This document shows positions 1 through 8,698 of a DNA stretch of 33,594 nucleotides, one piece after another. The notes under the pieces are model-generated. The model saw nothing but the letters and a program-made list of their open reading frames with translations. It made no database searches and was not told the DNA's origin. The position numbers were made by a program, and so were the translations under genes. The DNA comes from Eubacterium sp. AF22-9 (GTDB taxonomy: Bacteria > Bacillota > Clostridia > Lachnospirales > Lachnospiraceae): assembly GCA_003458705.1 (NCBI GenBank), contig QRVH01000026.1, positions 1 through 33,594 of the forward strand, written 5' to 3'. Numbering within the stretch: position 1 is the first letter of the stretch; every line of letters starts with the position of its first letter.

Positions 1-270
1 TCTAATAAAAATGCCATTGAAGCCTCCCACTAATTATTTCTTTTTCTGTCCTGTATAAAATCTTTCCAGCTTATTAAGCCTTGAAAAATATCTCTTAAGT
101 CCCTTTCTTATATGTATTGTATTTGTTATAAAATATTTTAAATTTCTCCTTGAATTCTAATAAAAATGCCATTGAAGCCTCCCACTAATTATTTCTTTTT
201 CTGTCCTGTATAAAATCTTTCCAGCTTATTAAGCCTTGAAAAATATCTCTTAAGTCCCTTTCTTGTATGT
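1..270. repeat. 115-bp direct repeat, two copies (1-115 and 156-270)
   Basis: Positions 1-115 match 156-270 with a single mismatch (a110 versus g265), a period of 155 bp. The right copy is the 3' end of the small membrane protein gene that follows. The left copy is a duplicate of only that 3' end and may continue beyond the window. The 40 bases between the copies are AT-rich and show no other signal. Confidence 0.9.
34..156 (-). pseudogene. Duplicated C-terminal fragment of the small membrane protein
   Basis: The left repeat copy encodes, on the minus strand, the same C-terminal 24 or so residues as the intact gene beside it (from RKGLKRYF to GQKKK and stop). Upstream of the shared part the frame stays open for about 16 codons of unrelated AT-rich sequence and then meets a stop at 157-159. 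It has no start codon with a ribosome site. This looks like a remnant of a tandem duplication or a recombination scar. An assembly artefact cannot be excluded. Confidence 0.6.
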
Positions 271-587
271 TCATATCTGTAATAATACACAATTCCAGAA
301 ATAACACAGAATACTATAAGCATTAACACATAGTATAAAGATATTTTCTTGGCAAGCCCAACATAATCCAGATTATTTATCTGCTGTATTAATCCTTCCG
401 CATTACACAAAAAATACATAGTTAACAGTATTATTCCTGCAAAAGTTGTTGCAATAACAGTTTTAAGGATTCCAAAAGCTATGTAATCACCCTTAAAGTA
501 CTTGGCTGTTTTTAACATGCTTTTTCCTTCATTCTTTTCATATATTGCCATTTTGGTCATCATCTTAATTTTATTTTCATTAAGCAA
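189..587 (-). CDS. Small two-helix membrane protein, function unknown
   Basis: A protein of about 132 residues that I do not recognise. It has a basic N-terminus, two strongly hydrophobic segments (about residues 40-62 and 85-105) and a very basic tail rich in Lys and Arg, predicting an inner-membrane protein with both ends in the cytoplasm. The open frame extends to a GTG at 596, but the GAGGTG ribosome site sits six bases before a TTG at 587, which I take as the start. It lies 27 bases after the Ig-like surface protein gene and is probably co-transcribed with it, so a role at the envelope beside that protein is likely. Its 3' end is duplicated just downstream. Confidence 0.6.
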   Translation of the reverse strand: MLNENKIKMMTKMAIYEKNEGKSMLKTAKYFKGDYIAFGILKTVIATTFAGIILLTMYFLCNAEGLIQQINNLDYVGLAKKISLYYVLMLIVFCVISGIVYYYRYEHTRKGLKRYFSRLNKLERFYTGQKKK

Positions 588-614
588 TTGTTTCACCTCA
601 CCAATTTAATGTTT

Positions 615-1745
615 TTAATTACATATGATTAAATATAACATATTTTCTCTTAATTGTATATTAACAATTTGAGAGTGGCCGCCACCAGTTGCAACAACAA
701 TTCGTACCATTCTATTATCTACTGTAAATGTTCTATCTGTTGAAGCTGATATATAACTGTTCCATACATAGGAAGAATTACCCGGCAGAAGATTTTCAAC
801 CACACTCTGTATTCTTGAGTCAAATGCAGCATTTCTCTGCTTTATATATATAATTGTAACATTGCTCTGAGTGATAATTTCTCCATAATATACTCCATCT
901 TCCCTGCATACATATACATTTGATGCAGTCTGTTCAAACCCTCTGTCTGAAAGTATATCACCTATATCACCTGAATTGCCTCCATTACTGGAATTATTCT
1001 GGCTGTTTTCTGAATCATTATTTCCCTGAGCATTGCCCTGATTATCATTATCATTTTGACCTGATTGGCTGCCATCGTTCTCACTGCTATCTGTCCTGTC
1101 TGTATCCGGCTGATTATTTTCTGATGAATTGCCAGCCGTCTGATTACTATCTGTGCTTCCACTACCTGTTTTGCTGCTTCCTTGCTGACTCTGACTTCCA
1201 GATGTTCCTTGACCTGCCTGTCCAGACGTACTTCCGGATGAATTGCTGCCTGTGTAATGGTTATTTCCTGTATACACAATGAACCCATTATCAGATCCCT
1301 TGGAAACATTTGAGATTCCCTCTATAACCACAGCATCTGATACACTTCCAACAGTCGCTGTAAGCGTTGCAGTTCCAACACCATTTACAGTCACCAGCCC
1401 GTCTTTATCAACAGAAAAGACTTCTTCATTACTGCTTGTCCATATAAGTGATTTCTCATTGTCATCCGGAGATACTATTGCAGTAACTTTAAGGCTTGTT
1501 CCTACAGGAATAGCAGTATTTTCAAAGAGAATCTCAACCGATGTCTCTTCCTTTGATATATACTCATCCTGCTCCTGTGATGGCTTTAAATTAATTTTAC
1601 TGACATTAACATCAGCAGATTGCTCTTTCTTATCATCAGATTTATTAAATGATATCATCAGAACAATAACCAGTACCAACACTAAAACTATTCCTACCAA
1701 TACAATAACCGGCGTACGTTTTATCTTTATATTCCTATTCTTCAT
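615..1745 (-). CDS. Membrane-anchored bacterial Ig-like (Big_2) protein with Ser/Asn/Gln-rich linker
   Basis: A cell-surface protein of about 376 residues. After a basic N-terminus comes one membrane segment (about residues 12-32) that acts as an uncleaved anchor. Next is a Big_2 immunoglobulin-like domain (about 68-142) with the typical SLIWTSSNEEVFSV and GTATLTATV strands. Residues 150-260 are a low-complexity linker of Ser, Gly, Asn, Gln and Asp. The last 110 residues form a separate small domain I do not recognise. The frame begins at an ATG at 1757, but TGAGGA lies just before the ATG at 1745, which is the better start. Big_2 domains usually serve in adhesion or as wall spacers. The C-terminal domain probably carries the specific role, which is unknown. 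Confidence 0.75.
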   Translation of the reverse strand: MKNRNIKIKRTPVIVLVGIVLVLVLVIVLMISFNKSDDKKEQSADVNVSKINLKPSQEQDEYISKEETSVEILFENTAIPVGTSLKVTAIVSPDDNEKSLIWTSSNEEVFSVDKDGLVTVNGVGTATLTATVGSVSDAVVIEGISNVSKGSDNGFIVYTGNNHYTGSNSSGSTSGQAGQGTSGSQSQQGSSKTGSGSTDSNQTAGNSSENNQPDTDRTDSSENDGSQSGQNDNDNQGNAQGNNDSENSQNNSSNGGNSGDIGDILSDRGFEQTASNVYVCREDGVYYGEIITQSNVTIIYIKQRNAAFDSRIQSVVENLLPGNSSYVWNSYISASTDRTFTVDNRMVRIVVATGGGHSQIVNIQLRENMLYLIICN

Positions 1746-1814
1746 AATTTTCCTCATAAAAATATTATATTCATCATCTATTAATAATATAACAATTCAA
1801 TCCACTTGTAAAAG

Positions 1815-1863
1815 AAAAAATGGATGATATACAATTTTATAAGCTGTATATCATCCATTTTTT
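1815..1863. terminator. Hairpin terminator, works in both directions
   Basis: A perfect stem: TGGATGATATACA (1821-1833) pairs with 1845-1857, with an A-run on the left (1815-1820) and a T-run on the right (1858-1863). On the minus strand it follows the sensor kinase stop codon (the stem touches the stop), so it ends the phosphate operon before the Ig-like protein gene. Confidence 0.85.
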
Positions 1864-3179
1864 CAGAATTCAATCCTGATTTCAGTTCCCTTATCCACTT
1901 CACTTTCCAGATAAATCCTTGCGTCATGAAGTTCAACAATATGCTTTACAATAGCAAGACCAAGTCCCGTTCCGCCAGTTTCCTTTGAACGGCTCTTGTC
2001 TACCCTGTAAAATCTCTCAAATACTCTGTCCTGCTGGTCCTTAGGAATTCCTATTCCATCATCAGTAACCTTTAACTGCGGCTTGCCATCCACAACTCCG
2101 GCAAATACTTCCACATGTCCGCCTTCTTTATTATATCTAATTGCATTCTGTACAAGATTATCAATAAGTTCCCTTATCATATCCTTATTACCGCGAATCA
2201 CACATGAAGAACCTCTGTATGAAAAATGTATTCCCTGTTTCTGTGCATTAACCTGAAGAGATTCTGCACAGTCCTTGACAAACTCATACAGATCAAAATT
2301 ATCATACTGCCTTGGCATCTCACTATGGTCTAACTCTGAAAGCCTGATAATATCATTAATAAGTGATAAAAGTCTTTCAGAATTCCGTTTTATTTCGTGT
2401 GCAAAATGTATACCCTGTTCATGACTTACCATTTCATTCTCAATGAGCTCGGCATATCCTGATATTGCAGTAAGCGGTGTCTTTAACTCGTGTGACACAT
2501 TTGCAGTAAAATCCTGTCTGCTTCTCGCAGCAGCAAGGATATTCTCGTGCTGCACCCTTATCTTCTCCGCAAAAGGTGCAATCTCTTTGTATACAGGCTT
2601 ATCCTGTACAGAATCGATATTCTTAGCCATTCTCTCAATTGGTTCAATAAGTGTCTTGGTAAGCAAATGTGATATAACAATACATACTGCTATAATCGCT
2701 GCAAGAATTCCTAATACAGCAGGAAACACATTTCCGAATACACTCAGCATACTGCTCGCGTCACAAGACACTCTTATAACGGTCCCATCCTTCTGCTTTA
2801 AAGCATAATAGAAAGTATTCATATTCATTGTATCAGATTTTCTCACACACTGACCGTGTCCTGTCTGAAATGCTTCCTGAACCTCAGGTCTGTCATTATG
2901 GTTAGGCATTCCCTGAATATCATTGTCATTATCAAAAAGCACCGCTCCATCTGAATCAATCCACGTAACTCTTAAGTTATTAATTGGCAGCTTAACATCA
3001 ACATTTGCTGATGACCTGTCAAAAACCCCTGTATCCATAAGTACTTCCGCATTAGTTCTCAGACCTGCCTGAACCTGCTTCTTAAAAAATCCATAATATA
3101 TAAATGTTATGCCGATGGCAGTCGCCAGAACCGCAATAACGGCAGTTCCTATAAGTCTTAAATTAATCTTCTGTTTCAT
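1863..3179 (-). CDS. PhoR-like sensor histidine kinase
   Basis: A 438-residue membrane kinase, third gene of the nptA-regulator-kinase operon, 23 bases after the regulator. Two membrane segments (about 9-30 and 150-172) flank an extracellular sensor of about 120 residues. A short linker leads to the HisKA domain, with the phosphorylated His in NVSHELKTPL (about 230). The ATPase domain shows the N box (LIDNLVQNAIRYN), the G1 box (DDGIGIP), the F box (FERFYRVD) and the G2 box (GTGLGLAIVKH). All catalytic motifs are intact. The linkage to a phosphate transporter and to Pho-box-like repeats argues for a PhoR role in sensing phosphate limitation. In many PhoR systems the signal comes through PhoU-type proteins, and the linked transporter carries such a domain. 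Confidence 0.88.
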   Translation of the reverse strand: MKQKINLRLIGTAVIAVLATAIGITFIYYGFFKKQVQAGLRTNAEVLMDTGVFDRSSANVDVKLPINNLRVTWIDSDGAVLFDNDNDIQGMPNHNDRPEVQEAFQTGHGQCVRKSDTMNMNTFYYALKQKDGTVIRVSCDASSMLSVFGNVFPAVLGILAAIIAVCIVISHLLTKTLIEPIERMAKNIDSVQDKPVYKEIAPFAEKIRVQHENILAAARSRQDFTANVSHELKTPLTAISGYAELIENEMVSHEQGIHFAHEIKRNSERLLSLINDIIRLSELDHSEMPRQYDNFDLYEFVKDCAESLQVNAQKQGIHFSYRGSSCVIRGNKDMIRELIDNLVQNAIRYNKEGGHVEVFAGVVDGKPQLKVTDDGIGIPKDQQDRVFERFYRVDKSRSKETGGTGLGLAIVKHIVELHDARIYLESEVDKGTEIRIEF

Positions 3180-3202
3180 ATCTCCACCATCTTTTCAAAT
3201 AA

Positions 3203-3871
3203 TTATTCAATTACATAGCCTACATTTCTTACAGTTCTTATGCGTGAGCCTGCATCGCCTAACTTCTGTCTTAAAGTCTTGATATGCATATCAACAGTTC
3301 TTGATTCACCTTCAAATTCTGTTCCCCACACTTTAAGAACAATCGAATCCCTTGAAAGAACTATATTCTTATTAGCCATAAGATATCTTAATAATTCGTA
3401 CTCTTTAAATGTAAGCTCAACCGGCTTTCCGCCTACTGTCACAGTATGTCTTTCATGATTGAGTTCAATCTCCCCGACATCAAGCACGCCTGCTTCATCT
3501 GCCTCTGTTCTTCTAAGCAGTGCCTTAACTCTTGTAATAAGTTCCATTACAGAGAAAGGCTTCTTAATATAATCATCAGCACCATCATCAAGTCCCTTTA
3601 TCATGTCAAGCTCTGTTGTCTTGGCTGTTACCATAATAACCGGCAGTTTCTTAGTTGCCGCATGTGCCCTTAACTTCTTGATAATGTCATATCCGCTTTC
3701 ATCAGGAAGCATAACATCAAGCAATACAAGATCTGGCAGAATTTCTTCAAGCTTCTTGAAAAACTCCTTTGAGCTGCCAAATGCGCCTACCATATGTCCG
3801 CTGTTCTTTAATGCGATTGTCTCTATCTCTCTGATACTTTCATCATCTTCAACTATGTAAATAAGAGCCAT
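3203..3871 (-). CDS. PhoP/PhoB-like response regulator (OmpR family)
   Basis: A 222-residue response regulator: an N-terminal receiver (1-118) and a C-terminal winged helix (about 125-222). The receiver has the acidic pair EDDE (8-11), the phospho-acceptor Asp in LVLLDVMLPD (about 52), the Thr in VTAKT and the Lys in KKPFS. The winged helix ends with the usual RTVRNVGYVIE. The AGGAGA site lies 10 bases before the ATG. It starts 16 bases after the transporter gene and is followed by its partner kinase. It is the obvious candidate to bind the TTACAT repeats in front of the operon, which would give autoregulation. The target assignment is inferred from position. Confidence 0.88.
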   Translation of the reverse strand: MALIYIVEDDESIREIETIALKNSGHMVGAFGSSKEFFKKLEEILPDLVLLDVMLPDESGYDIIKKLRAHAATKKLPVIMVTAKTTELDMIKGLDDGADDYIKKPFSVMELITRVKALLRRTEADEAGVLDVGEIELNHERHTVTVGGKPVELTFKEYELLRYLMANKNIVLSRDSIVLKVWGTEFEGESRTVDMHIKTLRQKLGDAGSRIRTVRNVGYVIE

Positions 3872-3887
3872 ATTTCCATCTCCTGTT

Positions 3888-5677
3888 CTAGTCAGCTTTC
3901 TTCAACTGTGGAAGCTGATACTGTTTATAATACTGTCTGCATTCCTTTGCAAACTCAGGATTATCTTCATTTGTAAGATGTTCCAGATAACCATGTGTCT
4001 CAAAGCCATTATCTCTTACCTCAATCATACATACGGCAATATTAGAGCAATGGTCTGATACTCTCTCGAAGTTAGTCATAATATCTTCGAGAATAAGTCC
4101 TGTTTCAATTGTACATTTGCCTTTTCTTAATCTGTTAATATGACGCTGCTTAATTTCTAAGTTCAGACCGTCAATAACCTGTTCTAACGGCTCAATATGC
4201 TTTGCTGCCTCAATATCCTGATTTTCAAAAACCTGTACTGTATTACTAACTATATCATGTACCGCTTTTGCAAATGTTTCAAGTTCTTTTCTTGCATTCT
4301 GTGAAAAAGATGACTCCTTGCTGTTCATCTCTTTTGCAGATTTTGCAATATTAATCGCATGGTCAGATATTCTTTCAAAATCACTCATACAGTGAAGAAG
4401 TATTGAAAATGTATGATTATCATGTCTTGATAAATCGCAGTTACCAACCTTTACAAGATATGAACCAAGCTTATCCTCATACTTATCGACATCTTCTTCC
4501 ATTACCACAACCTCATCATATGCAGCATCTGAATAATTATTAATAATGTCCAGTGCCTTATCTAACGCTCTCTGTGACAGATGTGCCATCTTCACGGCAG
4601 TATTCCTACATAACTCCATCGCAACTGCAGGAGTCTCTAAAAATCTTTCATCAAGTGCTGCAAGATCTGCTGCCACACCTGTCTGAATAACTTCCTCATG
4701 TTTTCCATCTGGAATAGAAAGAGTTGCAAGCTTCACAAGCAGATTAGAAAATGGGAAAAGTATAATTACACATCCAATATTAAAGAGACTGTGAATCACT
4801 GCTATTCCTGCTGCATTTGCCGGTGTTGATAAGAATTCAAAATGAACAAACATATTCAGGCTGTAAAATATAACCATAAATATAACTGTACCAATCATGT
4901 TGAAATAAAGGTGTATCATTGATGCTCTCTTGGCATTCTTCTTTGCACCTACAGAAGATATAAGTGCTGTTACACATGTACCTATATTCTGTCCCATAAT
5001 AATAGGAATTGCTGTTGCATAGTTAACCGCACCTGTTACACATAACGCCTGCAGTATACCAACCGATGCAGATGATGACTGTATAACTGCTGTAAGCACT
5101 GTACCTGCAAGAAGTCCGAATAACGGATTAGAAAACAGTGTAAGCATACCCGTAAACTTCTCATTGTCAGCCAGCGGTGCAACTGCGCCACTCATAGTTT
5201 CCATACCGAACATAAGAATTGCAAATCCAAGAAAAATATTACCTATATCCTTTTTCTTAGAATTATCCTTGCAGGTCATAGTCATAATTATGCCAATAAC
5301 AGCAAGCACAGGTGAGAATGATGATGGTTTTAAAAGATTAATCCATCCTGCTCCACTTATACCTGTAAGTGATAACATCCATGAAGTCACTGTTGTACCA
5401 ATATTGGCACCCATAATAATACCTACAGCCTGTGAAAGCTGCATAATACCTGAATTAACAAAGCCTACAACCATTACCGTAGTTGCAGATGATGACTGTA
5501 TAACTGCTGTTACAGCCATACCAAGCAATACTGCCATAATTCTTTTAGAAGTAAGTTTTTCAAGTATCTGTTCTAATTTACCGCCGGAAGCTTCGCTAGG
5601 GAATCGCCCATGACATTCATTCCATACAGGAATAAAGCCAGACCTCCGACCATCGTTAACACACCAAAAATATCCAT
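3888..5677 (-). CDS. nptA: Na+/phosphate cotransporter with PhoU-like C-terminal domain, frameshifted near the N-terminus
   Basis: A sodium-phosphate symporter of the NptA/PNaS family with two repeats bearing the signature QSSSATTVMVVGF and QSSSASVGILQAL, about eight membrane segments, and a C-terminal PhoU-like four-helix region (last 200 residues). The family N-terminus begins at the ATG at 5677 (MDIFGVLTMVGGLALFLYG), preceded by AAGGAG. That frame stops at 5573-5575 after 34 codons. Adding one base at about 5588-5593 (AAGCTTCC) restores the expected KLSGGKLEQILEKL and joins it to the long frame, giving 596 residues. As written, only 5537-3888 is translated from an internal ATG, missing about 47 residues. 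It may be a sequence error or a real inactivation. First gene of the phosphate operon. Confidence 0.88.
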
Positions 5678-5722
5678 TTTACATAAGCTCCTTTTTCATT
5701 CGACTTTTCACACATCATGTGT

Positions 5723-5776
5723 ATTCTAAATGAGCATTGTAAAATGTATTATGTAAGTTATGTAAAATTTATGTAA
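5723..5776 (-). promoter_or_regulatory. Candidate Pho-box array and promoter of the phosphate operon
   Basis: Read on the minus strand, three TTACAT hexamers (5776-5771, 5765-5760, 5756-5751) and one TTACAA (5742-5737) stand in a row at roughly helical spacing. A -10-like TAGAAT (5728-5723) follows eight bases later, and the transporter start codon is about 45 bases further on. Tandem TTWACA-like hexamers are the known binding sites of Firmicute PhoP. The first hexamer overlaps the stop codon of the upstream hybrid kinase gene. Confidence 0.6.
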
Positions 5777-7087
5777 AATTTCCAACCACGCTTCTTATGC
5801 ACTCTGCATCAATAGGCTTAGCCATATGCGCATTCATGCCGGAATCGAATGCCGCCTTTACATCATTTGAAAATGCATTGGCTGTCATGGAAACAATCGG
5901 TATGTCCTTTGCATCAGGATGTTTAAGCTGCCTTATGGTTCTTGTTGCCTCATAACCATCCATATTAGGCATCTGTACATCCATGAATATCATGTCATAC
6001 TGTCCTTTAGCTGAATGACTGAACACATCCACTGCCGCCATTCCATCCTTCGCACAGTCGCATGTTGCTCCCTCTGATTTCAGGAATTCCCGAATCATTT
6101 CTGCATTTATAACATTATCCTCTGCTACAAGGAAATTCTTTCCCTCAAGCACCCTGTTTGGTTTAACCTCTTCATGTGTCATATTAGCGGCATACTCTAT
6201 ACCGCTCTGAAGATTAGTTATGAAGAACGGCTTGCTTATAAAGCCTGTCACTCCGGCTTCCCTTGCAACATCCTTAATTTCTCCCCATTCATATGCACTT
6301 ATGAATACCTCTGGCTCTTTAGTAAGCTGCTCCTCCTTTATTGCCTTCACTGTATCAACGCCATCCATATCCGGCATCTTCCAGTCTGCAATTACAATAT
6401 CATATGGAGTTCCTTTTTCGTCAGCATTCTTAACCATTGATACCGCCGTGGCCCCGTCTATTGCATATTCTGCCGCTATTCCTGTTCCACTGATAGTTGC
6501 AACAATATTCTCACATATATCAATTTCATCATCAACAACAAGAACATTTTTTATATTGTACCTGTCCCAGAATTCCTTATTAGCTTTCTCATCAGGAATC
6601 ATGAATTCCATTGTAACTTCAAATGTACTTCCTTCACCTTTCTTGCTTTTAACCTTTATAGTTCCTCCCATAAGGTCAATAAGGTTCTTTGTTATAGCCA
6701 TTCCCAGTCCGGTTCCCTGGACATTATCAGTCACATTATTATCTTCTCTTGTAAAAGGTTTAAATATCTCTTTAATATAACCATCGCTCATTCCTATTCC
6801 GTTATCAGATATTTTAAACTTATACTTTGCAAACTGACTTCCTGTATGATTCATCCCTCTTATTTCAAATGTTATCATCCCATACTCTGGCGTATATTTT
6901 ACGGCATTTGATAAGATATTCAGGAGTATCTGGTTTAAACGCAGTTTATCTGTTTTAATCCAGCCATATTCTACATTATCTGAGCTGATTATAAGTGTCT
7001 GCTTTTTCTGTTTTGCCTGTGGTCTTATAATGTTATCTATTTCCTGAACAATATCAGCAATATTTACATCACTTAAATTAAGAGTAG
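5769..7087 (-). CDS. Hybrid sensor kinase, C-terminal part: ATPase domain plus two receiver domains
   Basis: This is the downstream half of a hybrid kinase split by a frameshift at about 7088. The open frame starts at the break; the first ATG is at 6878. It holds the HATPase domain (N box LLNILSNAVKY upstream of that ATG, then SDNGIGM and GTGLGMAITKNL), followed by two receiver domains. Receiver 1 (about 6540-6190) has VVDDE and the acceptor Asp in IADWKMPD. Receiver 2 (about 6130-5780) is more canonical, with AEDN and FMDVQMPNMDG. There is no DNA-binding domain, so output goes to another protein, perhaps by phosphorelay. The stop codon lies inside the Pho-box array of the next operon. Confidence 0.85.
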
Positions 7088-8671
7088 TCTTCCTGATTCT
7101 ATTTTACTCATATCGAGAACGTCATTTATAAGGTTTAACAAGTGCTGGCTTGATATCACTATCTTCTCAGTATATTTTTTTACTTTATCAGGGTTCTTTT
7201 CATGTCTTAATAATAACTGCGAAAATCCCACAATGGCATTCATTGGTGTCCTTATATCATGGCTCATATTAGCAAGAAACTGGCTTTTAGCAAGATTTGC
7301 AGCTTCTGCTGTATGAAGTGCATCCTCCATATGTCCTCTTATCTGCTGCTCATAAGTTCTGTCAGAAATAATTACGACAAGGACATCATCCCCATCCTTA
7401 TCCATATGATAACAGCCCTGTTTAAATAATCTGTACTCATTTGAATCAGCTGGCTTTATCCAGTATTCATTTACTACAGATTCTCCTATATCTAGTCCGG
7501 TAATATCATTCCAATCCGGGATTTCCCCCTTCTTATCAAGTTTCTTAAACTCATCTGTAAGTTCTGAATATTCATTATTTTTTAATCCCAGAACTCTCTC
7601 AATATTTCTGCTTACATAAAGTTTACGCCAATCGCCCCATGAAAGCATAATATATACATCATCAAGATTTTTTGCCATAATAGAAAATAAAATATCTCTT
7701 CTTGATATTTCGTGATTCTTTTCACTGACATATCTTCTGTAATATGTATACAATACGATAACAGATACTATTAATAGCAGTCCTGCTATCTGTATAGCCA
7801 TCCACACGGTTCTCTGTTGTACTGCAACAATGCTTGAATTTGCAATTCTTATAGGAACCATTGATATTAGTCCCCAGTTATCGAAACCAACTGGAACATA
7901 CACAAGGTAATACTGGCTGTTATCCAGTGTAAATTCCATTTCACCGGATTCTCCATTTTTGACACTCTGTATAAATCCATCAAGTGATTTCCCATAAAAA
8001 TCAGCATTTTTCAGATGATAAAATATATTACCACCTATATCCATGCTGCCATCTGACTTTAATACAACATCGCCATTAGCATACACTATGTAACTGCTTG
8101 TATCCTTTGCAAATGCTTTGACTCCGAGTTCTTTATTAATATTTTCCGTGTTGTACGAAACAGCTATTGAACTGTATGAAAAGTCGTTAATATGCGCCGG
8201 TTCTACCGGTATGGCAAAAAACATAACCTCATCACTTCCAGGAAGTGAACCGTCAACTATAACACTCTCCCTGTTTACAACAAGGCTCTTCCATGTATTT
8301 CCAAGTTCAAGATATCCTCTTTTGCCTGCCGAGGACAAATAATTGCAGTCATCGTCTATAAAATAAAATTCGGTATAATGCCACTCATTCTTCCATTCAT
8401 TCAGAAAAGTCCTGACATCTTCTTCATTTCCATCAGCCTCATTTATAAAATCCCCCGTCATTCCCAGAAGCTTCCACTGCTGCTGTGTTATCTGCATGAA
8501 TTTCTCGCTCACCTGAGTATATACTTCATTAAGGTTTCTGGAACTTGTCTCATACAATTCCCTTTTTACCTTGACTGAATAATTAAAAAGTATAATACCG
8601 ACACATACAAATACAGCTATTGCCACTCCAACCGCTGCAAAAAAATATTTGCTATATTCATTCTTCTTCAT
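7073..8671 (-). CDS. Hybrid sensor kinase, N-terminal part: extracellular sensor, PAS-like and HisKA domains
   Basis: The upstream half of the same kinase (532 codons here). Two membrane segments (about 12-32 and 288-308) enclose a 250-residue extracellular sensor with a Cache-like look. A PAS-like region follows (about 330-440), then HisKA with the active His in NMSHDIRTPMNA (about 481). The frame ends in a spurious LLLI-stop just after MSKIESGR. One extra base in 7088-7091 would read on as TTLNLSDVNIAD and join the ATPase half, giving 967 residues in all. The gene lies 27 bases after the solute-binding lipoprotein, which probably feeds it the signal. The ATG follows an AAAGG-rich leader. 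Confidence 0.85.
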   Translation of the reverse strand: MKKNEYSKYFFAAVGVAIAVFVCVGIILFNYSVKVKRELYETSSRNLNEVYTQVSEKFMQITQQQWKLLGMTGDFINEADGNEEDVRTFLNEWKNEWHYTEFYFIDDDCNYLSSAGKRGYLELGNTWKSLVVNRESVIVDGSLPGSDEVMFFAIPVEPAHINDFSYSSIAVSYNTENINKELGVKAFAKDTSSYIVYANGDVVLKSDGSMDIGGNIFYHLKNADFYGKSLDGFIQSVKNGESGEMEFTLDNSQYYLVYVPVGFDNWGLISMVPIRIANSSIVAVQQRTVWMAIQIAGLLLIVSVIVLYTYYRRYVSEKNHEISRRDILFSIMAKNLDDVYIMLSWGDWRKLYVSRNIERVLGLKNNEYSELTDEFKKLDKKGEIPDWNDITGLDIGESVVNEYWIKPADSNEYRLFKQGCYHMDKDGDDVLVVIISDRTYEQQIRGHMEDALHTAEAANLAKSQFLANMSHDIRTPMNAIVGFSQLLLRHEKNPDKVKKYTEKIVISSQHLLNLINDVLDMSKIESGRLLLI

Positions 8672-8698
8672 CTGACCTTTTTCCTTTCCCCCGGATAA

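Noticed and set aside
1279..1827. Long plus-strand open frame opposite the Ig-like protein gene
   Set aside because: It mirrors the minus-strand gene, has no ribosome site, and its composition is that of an antisense frame.
6220..6780. 186-codon plus-strand frame inside the hybrid kinase
   Set aside because: It lies opposite well-conserved receiver and ATPase domains; the Ser/Ile/Pro-rich translation is typical of a shadow frame.
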